In this document: piece by piece, positions 22,180 to 34,195 of the stretch
How positions within the stretch are numbered: position 1 is the first letter of the stretch
Layout of the letters: every line of letters begins with the position of its first letter
Assembly: GCA_021904315.1 (NCBI GenBank)
Contig: CM038911.1
Coordinates: forward strand, 3,102,501-3,166,500
Reading direction: 5' to 3'
Source: Sphagnum magellanicum
Lineage: Eukaryota > Streptophyta > Sphagnopsida > Sphagnales > Sphagnaceae
Length of the DNA: 64,000 nt
The notes under the pieces: model-generated
What the model saw: only the letters and a program-made list of their open reading frames with translations
What the model was told of the DNA's origin: nothing
Database searches by the model: none
Position numbers and translations under genes: made by a program

Positions 22180-22745
22180 AATTTATAATATAATAACCAT
22201 CAATAACCATTAATAACCACTAATATCCACTAACAAAATATCCACCAATAGCCATTAACATAATAGCCACCAATAGCCATTAATATAATAACCATTAATA
22301 ACCACCATATCCACTAATAGAATAGCCACCAACAACCACTAATATAATAACCATTAATAAGCACCAATAGTCATTAATAGAATAACAACCAATAGTCATT
22401 AATAGAATAACAACCAATAGCCATTAATAGAATAACAACCAATAGCCATTAATAGAATAATAACCAATAGTAATTAATAAAATAGCAACCAATAGCCATT
22501 AATAGAATAACAACCAATAGCCATTAATAAAATAGTAACCAATAGTAACTAATAAAGTAGCAACCAATAGCCATTAATAAAATAACAACCAATAGCCATT
22601 AATAGGATAACAACTAATAACCATTAATAAAATAACCACTAATAGCCATTGATAACCACCAATAAAATAACCATTAATAACCACCAATAGAATAGGTACT
22701 AATAGCCATTAATAACCACCAATAGCCCCAATAAAATAATAACCA
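22180..22745. repeat. 25-bp tandem satellite
   Basis: The unit aatagaataacaaccaatagccatt (25 bases) recurs at least eleven times in strict register between about 22375 and 22640, with divergent copies on both sides. Typical variants are aataaaatagcaacc and ccaatagtaatt. The array decays outward into similar aataacc/aatagcc words to about 23000. It contains no gene. Confidence 0.9.
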
Positions 22746-23364
22746 ATAACCATATATTAGAATTATTTAAAGTTGCCAAAAGTAATCTAAGGTGAAATAA
22801 TTTGTAATAAACAAAAGTAACTTAAGATGAAATAGCCTACAATAACCTAAAATTGTTAATAATAACATAGGGTGAAATAGCCTTCAATAGCCAAAAATAA
22901 CCAATAATAACCTCACATAATAAAAAATAACCTAAGATGAAATAACTTAGAATAGCCAAAAGTAATTGAGAATAGCCATAAATACCATAAATAATGTAGG
23001 GTGAAATAATTTAAATTAATGAAAAATAGTCATATAATAATTGAAAGTAGCTTAACATAGGTAGTATTATTATATTATCAAAAATCCTATCCATTTATTA
23101 AACTTCATTTTCTCCAAAAGAATGGTCATTGAAGTGTTATTAAATAATGATATTCAATTTATGTTTTTGTTCAAGTGATTTTACACTTTCAAAAAGAAAT
23201 AAATGTAATTATGTACATTATTGAAATTTTTTAAAAAGTAAACACAAATCATTTCGTTTTAACAAAATCTCAATAGAATATGAATTTTCAAAGTTTATGT
23301 TTTTGTAATGTTTAAAATGAAGTATTTTATAAATAGAATGTAATGTAACATATTATCATAACAA

Positions 23365-23560
23365 GTGGGGTGGCTTGATGGTAGGGGTGTTTACTTCCAT
23401 TTTAAAGGTAAAGGGATCAAACCTCATAAGTGGTGTTGTGTGTGGTCAACAATGGTAAGTTAATCGAATATTCTTTTATCTAGTTCCCTATAATAGGTGC
23501 CAAGGTTGATTACATGGCCTACCTACCTAAGTTAAATTTTAAACCTAGCCTAGGCAGTGA
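23365..23560 (+). mobile_element. SINE-like element, second copy
   Basis: An A-box-like tggcttgatggt (23371-23382) and a B-box-like gggatcaaacc (23413-23423) are followed at 23510-23550 by gcctacctacctaag. This is the same head-plus-tail plan as 13700-13930. The ends are not defined. Confidence 0.4.
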
Positions 23561-23699
23561 CACGTGTTAATAAATCATAGGTTGAAAATCATGAAATTAT
23601 CAGTAATATTATATATTAAATAATTTAATTTTAACTGATTTCCATGTTGGCTAGTTAATTAACTAGCAAATGAATGGCTTAATAAATTTGTATTTCACT

Positions 23700-24925
23700 T
23701 GAGAGTAACCTTGATTCTAGGCATATGGATCTTAAGTATGCTAGTGTAGAGGAATGTGAGAAGGTTTGGGGAGTTAGACTCTTTAATAACCACAGTTTCA
23801 AATATAAAAAATAGTGCACAAACTTAAAGGTGCTTTATTGTGTTGAGGAACTATGGCCCAAAATATATTAGAAGGGTGTCATTACTAATAATGAAATTAA
23901 CTTGTCATTTGCAAAACGAATCTTGGCCGAACAAAAGGGGTTAAAAGTTTGTTGGGTAGCTTTTGTAGTTGAAGTGTAATATCAAGGTTCGTAAACACAC
24001 AAAACAGGCCAATCTTTTATGTGCAGAAAAAAGACCTGGCTATACATGGAGAGGAAGGCAAAATCAAAAAATACAGGAGCTGAAAATATATATGTGGGAA
24101 AGGAATTGCTGGAAGTTCCAATGTTGTTGGGAACTCTATTTTTAAAAGAAAGAATATTGTAGAAGTTGAAATAAACAAACATAACTATAAGCTGATGGTT
24201 CAAATGCGGACTTAATGGTGGAAGAAGTTCAGATCGACTAAACACCTGATGATGTAACAACATTACATCACACAAGAGATGAATCAATTCAAACTATAAG
24301 CCTAGCAAGTGTTGAAGACACAAATGCAAATATGGAAAGCACAAATTATCAACCTAACTGGGAGGTTCAAGTGAGTAGACTTACAAATGAACTTGGCTCA
24401 TGTGGGAGTATTGTGCAATTATTTGTAGCAGGGGAACTTGAGTTGCAAAAGAAAATCTTAGAGTGTGATTCAAGATTGAATAGCTCCAAAGACATCTTGG
24501 TTGAGGAGGACATTATTCTCCAATTTAAAACACAAGCTTACACGTTTGAATTAGGTAATTCCGGAGTTAGAAATGTGCTTGCAGGTTGCACATAGACAAA
24601 GACAAGCATGTGAAGATGAAGATGATAAATATCAACTAGTACACATTGTTAATGCATATTTGAAGGATGCTCAAGATAAACACAAGGAATTATTTAAGGA
24701 ACAATAATTGCAACTGGGTTAGGTCAACGCACAGTTGGAAGTGGTTGATAAGCAAAGGAATCGAGTGTCGACACTACAACAAGAATATTTAAGATTGCTT
24801 GAAACACATTACAAAGCCTTCCCTACAAACAACCTGAAACTTGACAAGATACAAAAACAATTTACAGCACTGCAAGAAACCTTGGAAGAGATCAAATCAC
24901 TACTTCTAGTAATTAAACCATAAGA
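23700..24925 (+). pseudogene. Coiled-coil coding-like fragments, unknown family
   Basis: An 87-codon frame (24332-24595: NWEVQVSRLTNELGS, GELELQKKILECDSRL) and a 62-codon frame (24735-24923: EVVDKQRNRVSTLQQEYLRL, KQFTALQETLEEIKSLL) encode leucine-heptad coiled coil. Further protein-like words precede them (near 23700-23960: ASVEECEKVWGVRLFNNH). The unit is broken in a few places. It may be a structural protein of a mobile element. I do not recognise the family. Confidence 0.4.
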
Positions 24926-26740
24926 AGTGAAGAACTAGTTTCAATGGCTAGATGTGTGGGTATTGTCATTGGAGATTTTGGTGTAGATAGAATTTTGAAT
25001 TCAAGTTGACACCAAAAAAGTTGTCTAGTCCTTGTCCTTTTATGGAAAGAAATTAACAATTAAGTTAAAACATACAATCCTTCACATTCTGTAGCATATA
25101 GTCATTCAATATGTAATGCCAATAATAAACATACCTCATGTAGAACTTGTTAATCAATCTCTTCAAATATGAGCTAATTGTGAATTAGGCTTCCAACACC
25201 CCCACAATAATTTCCCAAAGTGAGTTCATGTCAGCAATATTACATCTTGGGTAACATGGATTTGGGCAACATGGATCATGGATGGCTCAAATCCTAAGTG
25301 TTAAACAACCTATTCTGAAAAATTGCAAACATAACTTTTCTATACCAAACAACCACACTGAAAGGTCAAATACAAAAGCACACATTTATTACCTTTAATT
25401 ATTCATCACCTCTTTTTTTTTCTAAAAAGCCAAAAAAAAACCCTTCTACCCATTCAAATTACACAAGAATAATAATTAAGTGTGCAATGGACTTACCATA
25501 TTCTTCCATGTACATGGCCATATAAATCACCCAAGATGACTATATTTCAAAGCAGACCAAATTGGCTTAGCCCTCCTTCAAAAGCCTACTTCATATGCCA
25601 ACAAACAATATAATCAACAAGAAAAGAAAAGGGATACAAAGAAAAGGATAAATCAACAAGTGCTCATCATTTGAATCAATAGCCCAAATCCATGTGGCAA
25701 GTATAATTACTTGTTTTCTCCATAGACACAATAAGTTATAGTTTATAGGCGATAGACATGCCAAGAAGGAAAAAAACAAAAACCCATCACTAAAACAGAA
25801 GAATTAGAGGACATTATTGATGACACAAACAACCAACAAAGTATACAAGATTTATATGATTTCTCCCTAGGCCCAAAGGCATGATTGGTAAGCTCAAGTT
25901 ATCAATGATTTCACATCACATGCTACTTTGGCTTTCTCTAGCAACAATTGATTTCTTGTTTGACCTGCAAACATGGGACCACAAGAACCTTCCCTACCAA
26001 TTGGATCTTAACGGGCTCGTCTACAACAACATTATAGCAAATTGACAGAATCCAGCTTAATGAATTAGTTGATTATGTGTACATTTTTCTACCTAAAAGC
26101 CCACAAAACATATCAATATAGGTAGCTTACTATTGATCATTAATGAACCATCCACACTTAAGAACTCTATGTTTAACAACCAACAAAAACTAATTTGGGA
26201 AAAATTGACATGATTGTGTGAAAGGTCATAAAAGATTACTTTATTGAAATGAAATAGAACTAGCACATCTAAGAACAATTACAATTTATAAGCAAGATGT
26301 CTGATTAGGTAACCATCATAGTATGGTTGATTTGTGGGGTTACCCCACACCAATAACAACTTAGATTGTATGGCCTTTTTCTTATTCACATCTGCCAAAA
26401 CAGTGAAACAACATCAAGGCATTAATCACATGATAAATTATGCATCTTGAATGGGTCAACCAAGTCCAAATAGTTCATAACCAAACTTATGGCTACCACA
26501 TTTGTCACATAATGCAATTAAGACACTTCACTAGGGTTAGAAAAATGTTGTACCCGCTTGGAGCATAGATTTGTAGGTCCTAGAGTTGGTGCAACAACAC
26601 TCTTTTGTTGAGATCCTTATCTAGTCATTGTCCTACCCTTCTTGGCTACATAATTAGCTAGAAAGTCATTTGGAGACCATTTGTCTTTCCTCTTTCAACT
26701 AGTTGTTTACTTTTTGTCATTTGGATGAATAGGTAAAGCT
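24926..26740. other. No recognisable gene
   Basis: AT-rich sequence with short chance frames on the minus strand only. I see no supportable feature. Confidence 0.45.
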
Positions 26741-26747
26741 TCCTTTC

Positions 26748-27146
26748 TCAATCCAAAATATGTTGTAGGGGCACCAAAAAAATGTCTAGTGACAATTGTT
26801 TTTCTTTAACATTTGGTTTTTCTGTAGGAATGTTAATTATGAGCTTGCTAGGTTTGGGCGCACAGTCTTGGGCCTCATTATCACTTATTACTTGCAAACC
26901 ATTCATCCTTTGATCTACTGGTGCATTGTTCAAATGTTTTTGTACCAATGTTTGTAATCTTGGAGGCTTTGTGGGATGATTTTCCTTATCATCAAATTGT
27001 TGAGCAAGCTTTGTGTTCTCATCTTCCTTGTGTTCAAGGTTCACTGCAATCTTGGTCATGATGTTGTCATGGTCATCGAAGAGGTCAACATCGACCAATG
27101 TAGAAGTTGGTGTAATATCTTTGGGTGGCACCTTGGGTGAAGTCAA
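26748..27146 (-). other. 132-codon acidic open frame, unknown
   Basis: The frame encodes a hydrophilic, Asp/Lys/Pro-rich protein (VDLFDDHDNIMTKI, KENHPTKPPRLQTLVQKH, PSKLIINIPTEKPNVKEKQ). It resembles a disordered linker rather than an enzyme. It is longer than chance frames nearby. It lies on the same strand as the zinc-finger fragments at 29.9-32.0 kb and the fragments at 14.5-18.8 kb, and could be another part of that family. Confidence 0.3.
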
Positions 27147-27459
27147 GATGAGTGTAACTATATTAAGAGAGCTTCCAAAATTAATTAATAGATGCTCAAA
27201 GCACTGATTGCTTCCATGGTGTCATCAATTTCAACATGGGAAAGCCATTTGAACCCCCTACAATATAATCAATTGCATACACTGCATAACAAGTTTATTA
27301 ATAAATCGGTAGTGCAAGTGAAATCTACAAACATACCATTTGAAGTAGATAACCATAAATGCCCACTAACATTTATGACCTTTTAAAGTTGATACATGTA
27401 ACCTACATAATGCAAGTATAGGTCTAGTAAATAGTGTGATAGTAGCCATTGGTTGAAAC

Positions 27460-27990
27460 CGGTAAATTAGGGTTCAATATGTAAAAACTACTTGAAATCA
27501 ATTCAATTGTAAATAACCATTCATTGAAACAAGTAAATTGGGGTTTGGCAAATAGCCACTCCAAGTGAAATAAATAAACAAGGCTAGAACAACTGGCCAC
27601 CCCTTGGAACAAGTAAAGTAAGGTTAAATATTCAAGTAGATAGTAGCTAAATCCAATAGATTGGTGTCCACATAGTGTACCAAGTAACCACAAGTAAGCT
27701 AGGGTCCAATGTTCAAGTAGATAGTAGTTGAAAGTAATATAATACTATCCACAAAGTAGCCACAAGTAAGTTACAGTTCAATCTTCAAGTAGATAGTGGC
27801 TAAAATTAGATGAATAATACCCATCAAGTAGCCATAAGTAAGCTAGGGTCTAATACTCAAGTAGGTAGTAACTAAAAATAGTAGACTCATATCCACCAAG
27901 TAGCCACTAATTGACATTAGTTGGGTAATGTCCTTGGCATGTAGCCACCAGTAGCCACCACTTATATCAAGTAAAAATTTGATGTCTAGC
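27460..27990. repeat. Degenerate 72-bp tandem array
   Basis: Units such as caagtaagctagggtccaat followed by gttcaagtagatagtag recur at about 27691, 27763 and 27835 with a 72-base period. Fainter units lie on both sides. The core word caagtagcca recurs further to about 28260. Confidence 0.75.
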
Positions 27991-29880
27991 AAGTAGCCAC
28001 TAGTTTAAACAATTAAGCTAGCACATTCAACAAGTAGCCTTGATCCATGATGTAAGTAAAATTATCTTGAACAAGTAAGCCACTAGTTTAAAATGCAAGG
28101 AAGCTATTCAAAACCAAAAAAAAATGCCTAGATCAAGTAACCATGCAAGTCTAGCATCTATAGACAAGTAACCACCCACCATAACAAGTGTTGATAGGTG
28201 CAACTTGACATACTTAGTAGCTAGACAAGTTAAATAATGTCCATCAAGTAGTTAGACATAAACAAGAGCAACATAACAAAAATTAAAAAAACATGCAACG
28301 TACAATCAAATTGCTCAACAATATATTGTCAAATTCCACCAAGTTGTTTGCAAAGTGGCACATAAAAAAAAACAAATGTAATGATTTCACAACATCATTT
28401 AATTTGTGGCAAGTTAGTGTACACATAACTTCTTGACAAATGCTTCAAATTAAATGATGTAACACACAATAATGAATTAGCTTCATACAAATTGGCATCT
28501 AGGACACATCATTGAATCATAGTTTCAAATTACAAGTGCATTAGCATGCAGGGAAAAAAAATATACAATCCATACACCCTAAACAAAGATATGCAACTTC
28601 CAACATATGTTTCAGATCTCAAGTGGAGATGGATGATTACAAATGCCTTTTAAATTAAACTAGAATCATGGGAAATGAAACCCATATTTCTTGTTGCAAA
28701 CTTTTCTAAGTGGAATTAAACACATTCAGCTTCTATAAATTAAATTTGTAATTAAAAAATGGATGTCATTAATCCACATGGAAAAAAATACTTTGAAGTT
28801 TTATTTCAAACATGAAGAAGAGGGTTTCTTTTATCATGACTCAATTGCTTCAAAGTAGTTGGGCACTCTTAAGTGAAAATTTGGGCAATAACATGGTTCT
28901 TCAAAATCTACATTGGTGAAGGTGCACATGGGCTACACATAAGGTAGTTGTAGACATTTTGAAGTGGAACCAATACACCTAGGGTTTATATTTAATCAAT
29001 TTAAGTCACAAAATGGATTTGCATTTATGAACGGACCAAATTTTGACAACCAACCAATTTTAATATATATGACACTTGTAAAGTTATGATTTTGACCTGA
29101 GGTTACAAAATGGATTTGCATTTGTGCAAATCATATTTCAACCAACCTCAAAAATTTCATGCTTATGTAGTTATGATTTTGATGTGAAAGCCCAAATTTT
29201 TTGGGTCATGACTCAAAGAGCATGAGCAAAGTAGAACAACCTAAAGTGGAGATTGTGGATTGTCACATCTTTCAAAATCTAGTTTCAAAAGGTAATGGCT
29301 AAGCCAAAGCCTAATTCTCCATACTCAAAATTTATAGTTACAAAATGGACACATGCATCTACATGTGGAACAAGCTTCAACCACCTACAATGCCCTAAAG
29401 ACTCACACATCCAACCATATGGTTTAGATACGAGGGCAAAGATTAAATGCATGTATGTTCAAAATTTGACAAAAAGAAAGTTACCAATGGGATGTATAAA
29501 GGCACACTACAGAAATTTGACCAACAATTCTCTACTTAAAAAGGCAAAGAACACCGTCTTTGAACTTATGTTTTTGACAGATAGAAAAGTAGTCAATCAA
29601 CATAAAATCACAAAGAACCCCAAACATCAATGCATTCAAAGTAAGAAATGAAGCCATATGGGCCTTTCAAGCAAACACATACACATGGACCACTTGAATC
29701 ATGCAAACCAAAAAGTTCAAAATTATGGTCTATATGAAAAGAAAAACCTTATAAGGTGTGGACGTTGATGCTTGTAAACTTGTAGAGGTGCTTCTAGTGA
29801 TTATATTGCATCCTTTTTCAAGCTTGGGCCTCTTCAATTGGACATAAGTTTGCTTAAATCTGAAGCTTGTGATCTAGTCA
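27991..29880. other. No recognisable gene
   Basis: AT-rich sequence with remnants of the caagtag word at its left end. A 118-codon plus-strand frame (29295-29651) has basic composition but no recognisable domain. I do not call it a gene. Confidence 0.4.
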
Positions 29881-29888
29881 GATGTTAA

Positions 29889-30390
29889 CTATTTCCCACA
29901 CATAGGCTTGGCACAATGAGAACCATTAGTTTCCATATATAACCCCATGCAGAAGGGGTGATATGTGCATCCACATGATGACATAATGATGTTACTACAG
30001 AAGAAATATAAACCACAAATAGGGCATGGTTCCACAAAAATCATTCCAGGACTTCCTGGTAGCATGGTGGTGGGATTGTCAATGGGCAATGGGGTGTTAG
30101 ACACACTTGACCATTTGACATTAAATGTATTTGGTGTAGTAAACCTTTTATCCAAATCTTGCTATGGCTTGTTTCAAAGTTAAGCAACTTGACCTCAATA
30201 GTTAGAGGTTCTAATTGTGTTAATGTTAGGTCATGTTCCTTTTGGCCTTCTTGCACCTTATCACACTCATTCTCAACCAAAAAGTTTTGAAGCTCAAAAT
30301 CCCACTCAGATTTATTCAAATTCACAATTGTTGTTGACGCCATGGCCTTGTACTTCTCTAAAGCAATGGGATTGGAAGAGACAGTAGAGT
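29889..30390 (-). pseudogene. Zinc-finger coding-like fragment, dispersed family
   Basis: The 88-codon frame 30155-29889 ends with CPICGLYFFCSN, SSCGCTYHPFCMGLYMET and SHCAKPMCGK. This is a C-x2-C ... C-x-C-x2-HPxC ... C ... C pattern resembling a RING/treble-clef zinc-binding module. Upstream on the same strand (30418-30041 frame) is a hydrophilic segment (MASTTIVNLNKSEWDFELQN, VQEGQKEHDLTLTQLEPLT). A similar C-x2-C ... YHPCC ... H motif occurs at 59.4-59.9 kb. The unit is broken and interrupted by repeat R1 copy 3. Confidence 0.45.
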
Positions 30391-30394
30391 TTGT

Positions 30395-31200
30395 ATGTCG
30401 CAACCCCACTTTGGCCAAGTGTGGGGGTGAAGCCCAACACTTGGAAAAGTTGGAGATTTGGAGTCCTTTAGGACTCCTGAATGTTCAGAGCTCAACAGCA
30501 AGGCCCAAAACACCTCGCATTGAGGTGTTTTTGATGTCATTGGAAAGGTCTTGAAACCTAGATATCAAAAATGGCCTCGCATTGGCCATTTGGACATTTG
30601 CAGCCCAAGTTATGGGCAAAAGAAGGGCCGGGAGTCAAACTGGCAATTTGACTCCCGACCACTAAAAGTCGGGAATCGACCTCTTCCTGACGTCCGAATT
30701 GAGAGTGCGACACGGAGTTGGAAATATCTCGACAAGGGCTACAACTTTGGTTTAAACCTCATCGCGATCGGACTCCACAGTCGGGAGTTATGGCCGTTCA
30801 AAGTTCCGGGAGTCCAGCCGGGATAGTTTCGGGACTCCATTTCGGGAGTCCCAACAAAATGTGCCATTTGGATGTAGCCTCGGCGGCGAGCTGCAGAGAA
30901 TACTATAGGGAGTAAGGTGGTGGCTTACTCCCGAGTCCGGGCCGTGGTGAGTCTTGTGTGTCCAAGTCCCAACACCCAAAGGTGTCCCGGATGCTAAACT
31001 AACCTCTTGTGGTTGGTTTTTTGGATGCAGATTCACACGAGCTAAACTAGTTCCTTTTCCTAGTCTAATCCCTGGGCTCCCAACTCGACCCTCTACCCCC
31101 TTTTAGAGTTGGAAGCCGGGAGTGCACCGTTAAGTCACAATTTCCGCAACTTGACTTTGTGAAACCCTCAAGTGGGTTTCGCCCCGTGACTTAGGAACAC
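30395..31200 (+). repeat. Dispersed repeat R1, copy 3 (LTR-like), GC-richer
   Basis: It aligns in order with copies 1 and 2: tttggagtcc, gatatcaaaaatgg, tttgactcccgaccactaaaagtc, gggagtcccaacaaaatg, catttggatgtagcc, a ggtggtggcttactcc stretch and gtccgggccgtggtgag, then cctagtctaatccctgggctccc. It keeps many CpGs (ctcatcgcgatcgg, gcctcggcggcgagc) that have become TpG or CpA in the other two copies, so it looks the youngest. It separates minus-strand coding-like fragments at 29.9-30.4 and 31.4-32.0 kb. Confidence 0.65.
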
Positions 31201-31389
31201 GTCATTGTACATTTTGAATGGCATATAGAAACATCCTTATGAGTGTTATCCCTACTTCTACACAATTATGATAGTTTGCCTTCATCCTTTTCCAAGCACT
31301 TATTTAAGTGAATTAAAGTTGTCACCCAAAAATTCACTTCAGATTAGAGACATTCCTTCTTTGTGGGCATAGTCAACTTCTTTGGATGG

Positions 31390-32035
31390 TGGTTCTACTC
31401 CGCACTTTCTACATTTTCCAACAACTTCTTCACTAGTGCTATATAGTTTGGCATGAAAGCCTTCAATTCTTTGATGCCTTCTAGAAGAAAACACTCCTCA
31501 TCTTGCCCATCTTTGTCAATAAGGTGCACGTTGTTTTGTGTGGATTGTGTTGTTACAGTCAAATTCAATTTTGGTCTTCCACACAGTGCAAGCCTTATTG
31601 CCCTCTTCAACTATTGATGTGTTGTATCATGCACATATTGAACCCAATTCACTTGAACGCCTTTACACTGAGCCAACCAGCCATGTAGAAAATAAAATTA
31701 GGTAGTCACCATTCGAAGGAGGCTGGGCGTAGACATCTTCATACAACTTGCAAAACGTTTCACAGTCCTTTTCGATCAAGAATTCACTAATGCTTGGTTT
31801 CCATTCGTTTTGCTGCCTAGCACCAAAAATAGAGGTGAATTCTTCAGGAGCCACTACAAATGCTATGATCTCCTTGCGGGGATTCAAACCTTCACAACAT
31901 AACCCTAGCCTATTTGCAAAGTTAGAGATTTCCCATCCTAATCGATTAAGAGTATGCCTCACCCTTTGAAGCTTTTCTTTTTCCCTCTTATTCACCGAAT
32001 TATCTTTCACATTTTCATCCTTCAAAGCCAATGGT
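31390..32035 (-). pseudogene. Minus-strand coding-like fragments of unknown family
   Basis: Two frames look like real protein. One is 32031-31663 (EKEKLQRVRHTLNRLGWEI, RKEIIAFVVAPEEFTSIFG, FLIEKDCETFCKLYEDVY). The other is 31610-31395 (KRAIRLALCGRPKLNLTV, QDEECFLLEGIKELKAFMP). Both are followed by possible donors. They lie upstream of the zinc-finger segment on the same strand, with R1 copy 3 between. No family was recognised. Confidence 0.35.
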
Positions 32036-32039
32036 TCTC

Positions 32040-33829
32040 TTCAAAATCAAGGATGCCATAATCAAAGATGAACAATGAACTTATGCATTAACAAGGTGAA
32101 ATTTTTTTGTATGCTTCAACAAATCACTGTTTGAAACTTTGCACAAGCTATCACAATTTTGTAAAAAACTCAAAATAATGAAACGCCAAATAATCATATG
32201 TTCAAAATTCTATTGAAGCTCAAACTTGAAGTGTAAGACCGGCAACAATATAACGTGCACAAAGCTTGGGTCAAAGTACCAAAAGTTTGCACTAAGAGTT
32301 CGACAATAATGGTGATGGTAGTTGAACCCTACCCCATGGGTGTTTTGTTCCCCTATGTTTGCGAGATTTTCAAAACCTAGAAGGCGGGCTAACATTTGCA
32401 CCTTAATCACTCCTTAACCCATAGGTGATTTTTGAACCTTAAAAGATGGACAATTAGCGGGAAAAAAATTGAACAATTTTTTTGGGGGTGCAACAATTAA
32501 CAAATGTATACTTGATCATGATTTGACCCTATTGGGCAACTTCAACATTGGCATACCTATTTAGGAACACCATATTGGCATATTGGGCAAATTAATATTG
32601 AGTATAAGGGCATTTATTTTTGGGAAAGGGTTAATTAGATGACTTTTACTCAAACATTGATGTTTACAATTAAAGCTTGATGTTTTCTATAGCCTAATGT
32701 GACTATTTCAACAATGTGGTTTTGAACCAAAAGATTAATGTTATTTAAGGTTGTTGCAATTGGCTATCATCAATTTGTTGGTAAAAAATGAGGTGATTCT
32801 TCACTCTTTCCTATGAATCCTCCAACCACAAAAAATCTAGACATTTGGAATTTAAAATAAAATCTTTATGAATTAATAGGAACTACAAGCTTGGGAACGT
32901 GGGTTTAGTTCAATAGGAGTTTCACTAGGGGAAATTTGTGTGAAATATGAGTATGGTCATCTAGTCACAATCCAAAAATTTCTTAATGCTTTAAGTGTAA
33001 AAATAATTTCAATCATATTAGGAGTTTCAATTTAAAAATAAATTCAAATAATTAATGTCCAAATCATATTATAAATGAAATGAATTGTCCAGACTTCAAT
33101 TAAACATTAATTCACCTAATCGAATGATTAATTCACTCCATACTCACTTTCATGAAAATCATTTTTGAACTCAATTCAGTTAATTTAATCAATTGATCTA
33201 GTGGGTTGGGTGATTAATTGAATTAATCACTTAATTTGGTGAATTCACAAATGATTTGAAAGTGATTTCATTTAGGTGAATTCAACTTCAATTAATCACC
33301 AAATTGGTGAATGGTATTAAATTAATTAATTACTTGAACTAATATAAATGAATTGAAGTCCAATCTACACTAATACGTAAATTTGACCAACACCCAAATC
33401 ACTTTGACCAACTACTAGCTACCATTCTAAAACATGTAATAACATTGCACAAGGGTAGTTGCAAACTAGAGTGTTCACAAAATCATGTAGGGTCCAAATT
33501 ATTTAAAGTGTACCAAAATTTTGTGTCACCTTTTTCTATCTTTTTCACCTAGTCCATTTTTACAATGTAAAGACACATTTATGGATGATTATGATGGAAT
33601 TTAGAATTGTAATGGTCTAAAATATGGTTCTTTTAATTTTTTTGACAACTTTTGATTCATTATTTTTTATGGGGATCAAAATATAAAGTAAAAAAAGGAT
33701 TACAATAAGGACTTGGCCCTTTTCGTCCTTTGTGGTACACCTTAAAGGATTTTCACCCTGTAATGGGGCAATTTTTTTACACCTTTATGGGTTTAAATGT
33801 ATGGTAGGTGATTACTTTTGGGGGAACAT
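32040..33829. other. No recognisable gene; palindrome-rich AT stretch
   Basis: Bases 33050-33340 are crowded with gtgaattca, ttaattgatt and ggtgattaatt words in both orientations, forming potential hairpins (for example gattaattgaattaatc). I see no gene. Confidence 0.45.
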
Positions 33830-34195
33830 TCTTGAAATATTTTCAAAAAAATCTTCATTTTTTTTTAATTTAAAAAAAAAAAATTACTTCGTTAAGGTTT
33901 GTGTTAAAACTTTGCCAAAAATATGTCATTTTCAAAGTTTTCCAATTCCATTTACAAGTCTTTTTATTGCTTAAAAGCAATGGTTACAAGTCTTTTACAC
34001 AAGTTTTGAAGGTCCAAATGTTGGTGAAATAATTTCATATTTGCACATTTATAGAATAAGATATTAGATTTGATGATTTGCAAAAATAAAATAAAATCTT
34101 TAAGTTTTTTTTTTTCAAAAATTAGTGTAAAAAACAAATAATTAAGCAATGGTTATGACTATTTTTGGCTCCTATTAACATTATTACACCCTATT
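33830..34195 (+). repeat. Dispersed repeat R2, copy 2
   Basis: This is the partner of 19200-19575: cgttaaggt, gccaaaaatatgtcatt, gcttaaaagcaatggttacaag, gcaatggttatgactattttt, ending attattacaccctat. It has the same orientation as copy 1, about 14.6 kb away. Confidence 0.7.

Noticed and set aside
22180-22745. CRISPR-like array
   Set aside because: The units are contiguous 25-bp tandem repeats without unique spacers, in eukaryotic DNA.
19200-34195. R2 copies as the two LTRs of one 15-kb retroelement
   Set aside because: The copies are in the same orientation, but no TG...CA ends, primer-binding site or target duplication could be seen, and the interval contains many unrelated elements.
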